Assembly (NCBI GenBank): GCA_964458795.1
Contig: CAYWJW010000049.1
Span: 1 to 11,736 of the forward strand
DNA length: 11,736 nt
Reading direction: 5' to 3'
Source of the DNA: JAJTHY01 sp964458795
Lineage (GTDB): Bacteria > Pseudomonadota > Alphaproteobacteria > Rickettsiales > Midichloriaceae
Shown here piece after piece: positions 6,879 to 11,736 of this stretch. A program made the translations under genes and the position numbers. Position 1 is the stretch's first letter; every line of letters begins with the position of its first letter. The notes below the pieces were generated by a model. The model was given only the letters and a program-made list of their open reading frames with translations. It did not search any database and had not been told where the DNA came from.

Positions 6879-7778
6879 TTACCTTGGATTTGGTATAAGC
6901 TTAATCTCTTCGTCTAACATAATACCAGATTTTTTATATACGCGCTCTTTTACTTCGCTAATTAGGTTAAGCAAATCTAATGCAGTTGCATCCCCTAGGT
7001 TGATAAAAAAATTGCAGTGCAACTCTGATACTTGTGCGCCTCCAATGATAAGACCACGACACCCAGCTTCGTCTATCAACTGCCAAGCCTTTAGGCCTTC
7101 GGGGTTTTTAAAGGTTGAACCACCGGTTCTAGAACGAACTGGTTGAGTTGAATTTCTAGCACTTTGAATTTGAGCTATTTTTTCGGCTATCTCAGCCTCA
7201 GTGCCAGGAGCTCCTTGAAACTTAGCATCCACAAAGACCCACTCGCCCTCTAAACTCTTTCCACGATAGTGGTATCCCAAATCACCTGTCTGAAATTCGC
7301 GCAGTTCACCACTACGGCTCACTGCACGCGCAGAAATTAGCACATCTTTGGTCTCACTACCATAGGCCCCGGCATTCATGGCCAAAGCACCACCCACAGT
7401 GCCTGGAATCCCGGCAAAGAATTCGAGTCTCGCCACCTCGGACTGGCAAGAAAATTCTGCCAAATTTACATCAAGAGTTGCAGCTCCTGCATGAATCTCT
7501 GTATCCGACACTTTGTTCGCAAAGTTAAATTCGCGCCCAAGCCTTATAGCTACCCCCTCAAAGCCATCATCATGTATGAGCAAATTGGAGCCAACTCCAA
7601 ACACGAAATAAGGGATATCAGAGCTTAGGTTTCTCATAAAAAACTGCAGATCCTCTACGTCTTTAGGTTTATACAATACAGCAGCAGCCCCCCCTACTTG
7701 GAACCAACAAAATTTAGCAAGATTTGCATTTTCTCGATATTCTCCTCGCACTTGCGGCAAACGTTTTATTAAGCTCAC
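6879..7778 (-). CDS. murB: UDP-N-acetylenolpyruvoylglucosamine reductase
   Basis: MurB is a cytosolic FAD enzyme that uses NADPH to reduce UDP-GlcNAc-enolpyruvate to UDP-MurNAc, the second committed step of peptidoglycan precursor synthesis. The 299-residue product has the FAD-binding blocks GVGSNLLIHDDGF (61-73) and GIPGTVGGALAMNAGAYG (123-140). It also has the YRGKS motif (171-175) and RTGGSTFKNP with the proton-donor Ser221. The closing EE at 290-291 is the expected acid. The start is a GTG that overlaps the prfB stop as GTGA. The choice is firm because AGGAGG stands five bases upstream and the next residues LIKRLPQVRGEY are typical. Its presence implies the organism makes at least some peptidoglycan or lipid II. 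Confidence 0.96.
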   Translation of the reverse strand: MSLIKRLPQVRGEYRENANLAKFCWFQVGGAAAVLYKPKDVEDLQFFMRNLSSDIPYFVFGVGSNLLIHDDGFEGVAIRLGREFNFANKVSDTEIHAGAATLDVNLAEFSCQSEVARLEFFAGIPGTVGGALAMNAGAYGSETKDVLISARAVSRSGELREFQTGDLGYHYRGKSLEGEWVFVDAKFQGAPGTEAEIAEKIAQIQSARNSTQPVRSRTGGSTFKNPEGLKAWQLIDEAGCRGLIIGGAQVSELHCNFFINLGDATALDLLNLISEVKERVYKKSGIMLDEEIKLIPNPR

Positions 7779-8903
7779 TCTAACCTCCTGTCTTTCATTC
7801 CCTTGCCCTGAACTGTAGATTCAAGCATTGCGCGCATAAATTCATCTAAGTTACCATCAAGAACGCCTCCAGCATCTGTATCTTCATGATTAGTTCGAGA
7901 ATCCTTTACCATTTGATATGGCTGCAACACATATGATCTGATTTGGTTCCCCCAACCTATTTCGGTTTTAGTAGCATTCTGGGCATTAACAGCATCCATT
8001 TTTTTCTTGAGTTCAAATTCATAAAGACGGGATCTCAGCATCTTATAGCACTCGTCTTTATTGCGGTGTTGCGAGCGTCCGTTTTGGCACTGCACAACTA
8101 TTCCCGTTGGCAAGTGAGTAATGCGAACAGCACTATCGGTTGTGTTTACGTGTTGCCCTCCAGCTCCAGACGAGCGATAGGTATCAATCCTAAGGTCTGA
8201 TTCATTAATTTCTATATTTATCGATTCATCCACCACTGGGTAAACCCAAATGCTTGCAAAACTTGTATGACGCTTGCCGGCGGCATTAAAAGGAGATATG
8301 CGTACCAACCTATGTATACCGCTTTCTGACTTCATCCAACCATAAGCATTATTACCCATGATTTTTAAGGTAGCAGATTTGATCCCAGCTTCTTCCCCGT
8401 CCAACTTATCTATAAGTTCAACCTTGTAGTTATGCCGTTCTGCCCAGCGTAAATACATACGTAACAAGATATCAGACCAATCATGGCTCTCTGTGCCTCC
8501 TGCACCTGCGTGCACTTCAACGAAGCAATCATTAGAATCAGCCTCGCCAGAAAACAAACACTCCACTTCTTGCGTGCGCGCAAGTTCAGCTAAGGCTTTT
8601 AATTCACCAACCACTTCTTTAGTCACAGAATCATCATTACTAATCTCCGCCATCTCAGCTAATTCTTTAAGCGAAGTAAGGTCGGTTTCAATTTTATTAA
8701 GAGAATTAACAAAGTTGTTAAGATAAGTACGTTCTTTTAAGATCTCACGCGCCTTTGTCTGATTACTCCACATATCGGGAGATTCAGAAAGTATGTCAAG
8801 CTCTGCTAGACGAGTCTTTGCCTGGTCATAGTCAAAGATACCCCCGTAAGAATTTAGCGGAGCTTTCGATTTTGGTTATATAATTTTGTATATCTATATT
8901 CAT
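7775..8903 (-). CDS. prfB: Peptide chain release factor 2, expressed by programmed +1 frameshift
   Basis: RF2 releases nascent protein at UGA and UAA. The gene starts at the ATG at 8903 and runs 23 codons, ending FLRGYL, to an in-frame TGA at 8832-8834. Skipping one base continues with DYDQAK and reaches the stop at 7775, giving 375 residues against 365 in E. coli. The downstream frame contains the recognition motif SPF at 203-205 and the catalytic GGQ at 248-250, both within two residues of the E. coli positions. That separates it from RF1, which carries PxT. The first in-frame ATG after the shift (8773) would lose 43 N-terminal residues and is not the start. The gene leads the prfB-murB run and overlaps murB by four bases. 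It is divergent from miaB. Confidence 0.97.
7784..7789 (-). promoter_or_regulatory. Strong Shine-Dalgarno of murB inside the prfB end
   Basis: AGGAGG on the minus strand encodes the two Arg codons near the end of RF2 (KDRRLE) and stands five bases before the murB GTG. It fixes the GTG as start and suggests coupling of murB translation to RF2 synthesis. Confidence 0.85.
8832..8846 (-). promoter_or_regulatory. prfB: RF2 autoregulatory +1 frameshift site
   Basis: The minus strand reads CGG GGG TAT CTT TGA C. A Shine-Dalgarno-like G-run (8841-8845) lies three bases before the slippery codon CTT (8835-8837), which is followed by the TGA stop in the poor termination context TGAC. This is the classical prfB arrangement: scarce RF2 lets the ribosome slip from CTT to TTT and continue in the +1 frame, while abundant RF2 terminates. 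Confidence 0.96.
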
Positions 8904-8942
8904 TTACTACGCTCACTTGAAAAATTAGCGTTTTTAACATCT

Positions 8943-8968
8943 GTCACGCTGAACTAGTTTCAGCATCC
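8943..8968. repeat. Palindromic element, GTCACGCTGAA type
   Basis: ACGCTGAA (8946-8953) and TTCAGCAT (8959-8966) pair at seven of eight positions around CTAGT. It is the same family as 2996-3020, with one changed stem base. Confidence 0.65.
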
Positions 8969-8988
8969 CCTTATTCTTTGCTTAGAAG

Positions 8989-9015
8989 ATCTCAACAACA
9001 ACCATTCGAGATGAC
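8989..9015. repeat. Degenerate palindromic element ending GAGATGAC
   Basis: ATCTC (8989-8993) pairs with GAGAT (9008-9012), followed by GAC. The inner part, CAACAACCATTC, resembles AAACAACCGTTC of the next element, so these two look like neighbouring relatives. The stem is short and imperfect. Confidence 0.5.
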
Positions 9016-9029
9016 GATAAGTGCAAGAG

Positions 9030-9057
9030 ATCCTGAAAACAACCGTTCAGGATGACA
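9030..9057. repeat. Palindromic element, ATCCTGAA type
   Basis: ATCCTGAA (9030-9037) and TTCAGGAT (9046-9053) form a perfect eight-base stem around AACAACCG, followed by GACA. The design matches the other GTCAT/ATGAC-bounded palindromes of this window. Confidence 0.7.
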
Positions 9058-9163
9058 AAATAATTGTAAAATATATTACCTAGCAAAGGTCAAAATGTAT
9101 AGTATTTTGTTGTAAATATCCTCCTATCAAAGTAAAGTTCTTCAACTAATAAGTAGAAGAGCT

Positions 9164-10522
9164 ATGTCACAAGAGTTATTAAATCATAAAAAATTATTCA
9201 TAAAAACCTATGGTTGCCAGATGAATGTGTATGATTCCATTAAGATGGAAGATCTGCTTAAGCCTCATGGGTTTTATATATCTAATGATATGTCTACTGC
9301 AGATTTGGTAATTTTAAATACCTGCCACATCCGAGAAAAAGCAGCTGAGAAAGTATATTGCGAACTTGGGCGCATTCGAGAGCAAAAAGAAGACCGTGCA
9401 TCAAAAGGCGAACAAATGGTCGTTGCTGTTGCTGGCTGTGTAGCACAAGCGGAAGGAGAAGAGATCTTTGCACGCGCACCATATGTAGACATTGTAGTAG
9501 GCCCGCAAAGCTACCAAAATTTGCCAAAGCTTCTAGAGAAAGTTAAGCGTAAAGAAAAATGGGCAATTGATTTGGATTTTCCTGCACAAAACAAGTTTGA
9601 CAGTATTGAGAGTTTATCTGAATCCCAAGGGGCATCTGCCTTTATTGCAATCCAAGAAGGGTGCGACAAATTCTGCCATTTTTGCGTGGTTCCTTATACT
9701 AGAGGCGCTGAATATTCAAGGTCAGTTGCAGAAATTTATAGGGAAGCGGTTGCACTTGCGCGGAGCGGGACAAAAGAAATTCAGCTACTAGGGCAAAATG
9801 TGAGCGCTTACCACGGAGCTGGACCTGATGGCGAGATTTGGTCACTTGGGAAACTCATCAAACACATAGCTAAAATAGGCGGTATAGAGCGACTTAGATA
9901 CACCACTTCTCACCCCCGTGATATGGTGGATGAAGAGCTATTTGAAGCTCATGCCGAGGTGGATAAACTTATGCCGTTTTTGCACCTTCCAGTTCAATCT
10001 GGTTCAAATCGGATATTAGAGTCTATGAATCGCAAACACACACGTGAGTTCTATTTAGAGACTATTGAAAGATTTAGGAAGGCAAAACCTGGTATAGCTT
10101 TCTCATCAGACTTTATCGTGGGGTATCCCGGAGAAACGGATGAAGACTTTGCTGATACTTTGCGGATAATTCAAGAAGTAGAATTTACACAATGCTATTC
10201 ATATAAATACAGCCCTCGCCCTGGAACGCCAGCATCTGTTCTCGATACTCAAGTTCCTGAAGATGTGAAAGCCGCTCGCCTGATAGAACTGCAAGAGCTT
10301 ATAAAAGGTTATCAGACCAAGTTTAACCAGAAATTTATGGGAAAAACTATAAAGGTATTGTTTGATAAAAAAGGCAAACATGATGGGCAACTTATTGGAA
10401 GATCTGAGTTCATGCAGGCAGTTTTTGTGGAAGCGCCAGATTCATATTTAAACAGTATTTGTGATGTTGAGATATGCAAGCTAGAGCCTAATAGTTTGGG
10501 CGGGAAGATAGTTGAAGGGTGA
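9164..10522 (+). CDS. miaB: tRNA-2-methylthio-N6-dimethylallyladenosine synthase (MiaB)
   Basis: MiaB is a radical-SAM methylthiotransferase that converts i6A37 to ms2i6A37 in tRNAs reading UNN codons, which steadies codon pairing. The 452-residue product has the N-terminal UPF0004 domain, with cluster cysteines C18 (YGCQMN), C54 (NTCHIRE) and C92 (AGCVAQ). The radical-SAM motif C167-x3-C171-x2-C174 (GCDKFCHFCVVPYTRG) follows. The block TSHPRDM and HLPVQSGSNRILESMNR are also typical. A C-terminal TRAM domain fills about 385-452. AGAAGAG lies a few bases before the ATG. The length is normal and all six cluster cysteines are intact. A small DUF2442 gene follows after 15 bases and is probably cotranscribed. 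Confidence 0.97.
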   Translation: MSQELLNHKKLFIKTYGCQMNVYDSIKMEDLLKPHGFYISNDMSTADLVILNTCHIREKAAEKVYCELGRIREQKEDRASKGEQMVVAVAGCVAQAEGEEIFARAPYVDIVVGPQSYQNLPKLLEKVKRKEKWAIDLDFPAQNKFDSIESLSESQGASAFIAIQEGCDKFCHFCVVPYTRGAEYSRSVAEIYREAVALARSGTKEIQLLGQNVSAYHGAGPDGEIWSLGKLIKHIAKIGGIERLRYTTSHPRDMVDEELFEAHAEVDKLMPFLHLPVQSGSNRILESMNRKHTREFYLETIERFRKAKPGIAFSSDFIVGYPGETDEDFADTLRIIQEVEFTQCYSYKYSPRPGTPASVLDTQVPEDVKAARLIELQELIKGYQTKFNQKFMGKTIKVLFDKKGKHDGQLIGRSEFMQAVFVEAPDSYLNSICDVEICKLEPNSLGGKIVEG

Positions 10523-10537
10523 GTATTAAGTAGAGAA

Positions 10538-10777
10538 ATGATTTTTGTTATGGATGCTATATATATTAATGACTATAAGATCCAATTGAGATTTAGTGAT
10601 GATCGTGAGGGGATAGTTGATTTACAAGAGGTTATACATAATGACCATTGCAAGATTTTTCAAGAGTTAAAAGATATAAAGTTGTTCAAAAATTTCCATG
10701 TAGAAATGGACACAGTAGTATGGATAAACGGTCTAGATTTATCACCTGAGTTTTTATGGGAAAGAACTATTAATTGA
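10538..10777 (+). CDS. DUF2442-family small protein
   Basis: The 79-residue product matches the DUF2442 pattern: a short N-terminal beta strand (YINDYKIQLRFSDDREGIVDL), a central IFQELKDIKLFKNFHV, and the C-terminal VVWINGLDLSPEFLWE. The family is small, soluble and without proven biochemical function. Its members often lie beside a DUF4160 gene in pairs that look like toxin-antitoxin modules. No DUF4160 partner is present here; the neighbours are miaB, 15 bases upstream, and the phasin gene. The start is uncertain. ATG at 10538 has AGAGAA close upstream, while ATG at 10550 would give MDAIYINDYK and a more typical family N terminus but has no ribosome-binding site. No terminator follows. Confidence 0.8.
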   Translation: MIFVMDAIYINDYKIQLRFSDDREGIVDLQEVIHNDHCKIFQELKDIKLFKNFHVEMDTVVWINGLDLSPEFLWERTIN

Positions 10778-10827
10778 AATCAGTTATAGTTATATACATA
10801 AGGACATGTACTCAAAAAATTTAATTG

Positions 10828-10856
10828 TTGCATTGCACAAATTTTGGATTTATAAT
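10828..10856 (+). promoter_or_regulatory. Near-consensus promoter of the phasin gene
   Basis: TTGCAT (10828-10833) and the perfect TATAAT (10851-10856) are separated by exactly 17 bases. Transcription would start near 10863, leaving a leader of about 27 bases with AAGGAAGG as ribosome-binding site before the ATG at 10890. It is the best promoter match in the window and fits an abundant protein. Confidence 0.75.
10829..10837 (+). promoter_or_regulatory. Possible PhaR operator over the phasin -35 box
   Basis: TGC-ATT-GCA is a dyad lying across the -35 element, within the wider word TTGTTGCATTGCACAA. It recalls the TGC-N3-GCA core reported for PhaR, the phasin repressor, in Paracoccus (from memory). 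A site that short can be chance. Confidence 0.35.
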
Positions 10857-10889
10857 CTAAGAGTATGAATTATTTAAGGAAGGTAAGAA

Positions 10890-11303
10890 ATGGCAAATGC
10901 TAATCAATCTCAATCAAAAAAGAATTTCTATAATCCTTTTGAAAACATGGCAATGCCTAACTTCATGGATTTTGGGAACATGCGTCAACAGTTCAGCAAA
11001 AATATTGAAGCTTGGACTGCTGCGAATCAAGTAGCTTTAGATTTTAGCAAGGAATCAGCACGTCGTTGTGTGGAAGTTATGCAAAAAAATGCTCAGTGCA
11101 TGTATGATAGCTCTAAAGAAGCTATGTCTTGCAAAAGCCTCGAAGAAGCACAACACAAGCAGACACACATGTTAGCTGATGTTGTTCATAATGCTTTTTC
11201 ACAAGCTAAAGAGTCTGCTGATATCGGCTCTAAAGCAGCTAAGGAAATCTTGGATGTATGCAATAAGAGAGTGTCTGAAGCTCTGAATGAATGCTGCAAG
11301 TAA
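10890..11303 (+). CDS. Phasin-family protein
   Basis: The 137-residue product is soluble and almost wholly helical. It begins with a low-complexity NQSQSKKNFYNPFENM segment and then the amphipathic pattern of Phasin_2 proteins, with the typical block NIEAWTAANQVALDFSKESARR at about 38-59. A second long helix spans 85-130. Phasins coat polyhydroxyalkanoate granules, and some act as general chaperone-like proteins. It is shorter and richer in cysteine than I expect: C60, C70, C81, C124, C135, C136, with the last two next to the C terminus. It stands alone, with its own promoter and terminator, and no PHA synthase or depolymerase gene is in the window. The start is secure: AAGGAAGG lies about six bases upstream. 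Granule binding is inference from the family. Confidence 0.8.
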   Translation: MANANQSQSKKNFYNPFENMAMPNFMDFGNMRQQFSKNIEAWTAANQVALDFSKESARRCVEVMQKNAQCMYDSSKEAMSCKSLEEAQHKQTHMLADVVHNAFSQAKESADIGSKAAKEILDVCNKRVSEALNECCK

Positions 11304-11317
11304 TTAACTTTTTTGAG

Positions 11318-11356
11318 AAAAGCCCTTGTGGATCTGATTCTGCAAGGGCTTTTTTT
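11318..11356 (+). terminator. Rho-independent terminator of the phasin gene
   Basis: AAAAGCCCTTG (11318-11328) and CAAGGGCTTTT (11343-11353) form an eleven-base stem around a 14-base loop, followed by further T residues. It begins 15 bases after the phasin stop and has the full classic layout. Confidence 0.92.
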
Positions 11357-11370
11357 ATGGGATCTGCTAT

Positions 11371-11461
11371 AATTTATCGAACCCAAAAAAATATTTTCAT
11401 CGGGGGCTTCCATAGACCCTAAGGTGTCAATTATACTGATAAATGTAAGATAAGATAAGTG
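11371..11461 (+). repeat. Dispersed ~90-base element, copy 2 (possible structured RNA)
   Basis: This is the plus-strand partner of the element at 902-991. It shares AAAAATATTTT, GCTTCCATA, GTCAA.TATACT, ATAAAT.TAAGATA and AAGTG in the same order and spacing. GGGCT-TCCAT-AG(A)CCC (11403-11418) can fold into a hairpin with the loop of copy 1 but different stem bases. An extended -10 box TGCTATAAT overlaps its left end, so it could be transcribed by itself. Downstream gene context is beyond the window. Confidence 0.6.
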
Positions 11462-11493
11462 TGTTTAATAAACCTTAATGCTCCAAAATAAAA

Positions 11494-11521
11494 GTCATCC
11501 TGAAATTAAATTCAGCATGAC
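11494..11521. repeat. Palindromic element, mixed GTCATCCTGAA / TTCAGCATGAC
   Basis: The arms GTCATCCTGAA and TTCAGCATGAC pair at ten of eleven positions around ATTAAA. The left arm has the C form seen at 9030 and the right arm the form seen at 2996, so the single mismatch looks like a mosaic of two subtypes. Confidence 0.65.
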
Positions 11522-11567
11522 AAAACTCAAAGAGGATATGCGTAAAGCATTGATATAAAAGAAAATT

Positions 11568-11599
11568 GTCATACCGTGGCTTGACCACGGTATCCATGC
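11568..11599 (-). repeat. TCAAG-loop palindrome, copy A
   Basis: Read on the minus strand it is ATACCGTGG-TCAAG-CCACGGTAT, a perfect nine-base stem, flanked by GCATGG and GAC. It is an inverted copy of the element at 11687-11718, with 28 of 32 bases identical. Confidence 0.8.
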
Positions 11600-11686
11600 A
11601 TAGCACGAGATAACGCTCATAGTAAATATTAGGTAGTTAGTAAATTTCAATTTTTGTATCAATTACTATATGATATCTGCGTTTGA

Positions 11687-11718
11687 GCATGGATCCCGTT
11701 GTCAAGCAACGGGATGAC
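11687..11718 (+). repeat. TCAAG-loop palindrome, copy B
   Basis: ATCCCGTTG-TCAAG-CAACGGGAT forms a perfect nine-base stem flanked by GCATGG and GAC. It differs from copy A at only four bases, which make up two compensatory base pairs. Confidence 0.8.
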
Positions 11719-11736
11719 AGTTGGGGGCTGTAATGT

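Larger units (their letters stand above)
8904..9163. other. prfB-miaB divergent gap with a palindrome cluster
   Basis: The 260 bases between the divergent prfB and miaB starts contain three palindromic elements within 115 bases (8943-9057). On either side is AT-rich sequence in which I could not find a convincing -35/-10 pair. AAGTGAGCG before prfB and AGAAGAG before miaB are the likely ribosome-binding sites. No gene is visible. Confidence 0.6.
11304..11736. other. Non-coding right end with terminator, element copy and palindromes
   Basis: No credible gene lies in these 433 bases. They hold the phasin terminator, an extended -10 box TGCTATAAT (11365-11373), the second copy of the 90-base element, and three palindromic repeats. 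The spacers between the palindromes (11522-11567 and 11600-11686) are AT-rich and show nothing assignable. Confidence 0.65.

Noticed and set aside
7775..8773. Reading prfB as a shorter gene starting at the ATG at 8773
   Set aside because: The frame upstream continues as RF2-like sequence to the frameshift site, and the 23-codon leader with GYL-DYD is the known RF2 N terminus.
8943..9057. CRISPR-like array of short repeats
   Set aside because: The units are palindromes of different sequence with irregular spacing and no constant spacer length, and there are no cas genes.
11400..11461. SRP RNA or tmRNA beginning at GGGGGCTTCC
   Set aside because: The start resembles 4.5S RNA only superficially. 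The conserved GGAAGCAG-type tetraloop region and a closing stem are absent, and there is no tRNA-like end or tag frame for tmRNA.

Overview
The window looks like chromosome of a host-associated alphaproteobacterium, most likely a member of Rickettsiales. This rests on the AT-rich sequence, the truB-rpsO-pnp order, single-copy essential genes packed with short gaps, and intergenic palindromes of the GTCAT-CTGAA and CCG-TCAAG-CGG types familiar from Rickettsiales genomes. A Ulp1-like protease of the kind intracellular bacteria use against host ubiquitin or SUMO supports the same view. The assignment is an inference; no rRNA or tRNA is present to test it.

Left part (1-2331): a porin gene on the minus strand runs off the left edge and is divergent from a plus-strand gene for an uncharacterised 423-residue protein. 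That protein carries a complete CE-clan (Ulp1-type) His-Asp-Gln-Cys site and two C-terminal glycine-rich membrane segments. The roughly 320-base gap between them holds a candidate promoter for each gene and one copy of a roughly 90-base element.

Centre (2323-8903): a minus-strand run reads prfB, murB, truB, rpsO, pnp, tmk. It covers translation termination, peptidoglycan precursor synthesis, tRNA pseudouridylation, ribosomal protein S15, RNA decay and dTMP phosphorylation. prfB and murB overlap by four bases, and rpsO starts 15 bases after truB. prfB is intact only through a programmed +1 frameshift at codon 23/24, which restores a 375-residue RF2. PNPase carries a roughly 130-residue Arg/Gly/Asp/Glu-rich tail.

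Right part (8904-11736): four palindromic elements have their remnants in and around this run, three of them in the prfB-miaB gap. miaB is followed by a small DUF2442 protein, then a phasin with its own near-consensus promoter and a strong terminator. The last 430 bases are non-coding. They contain a second, 76 percent identical copy of the element found upstream of the porin, plus three palindromes, two of which are inverted copies differing only by compensatory base-pair changes.

The strongest leads are the CE-clan protease candidate and the duplicated, possibly structured 90-base element. The rest of the core gene set is ordinary.
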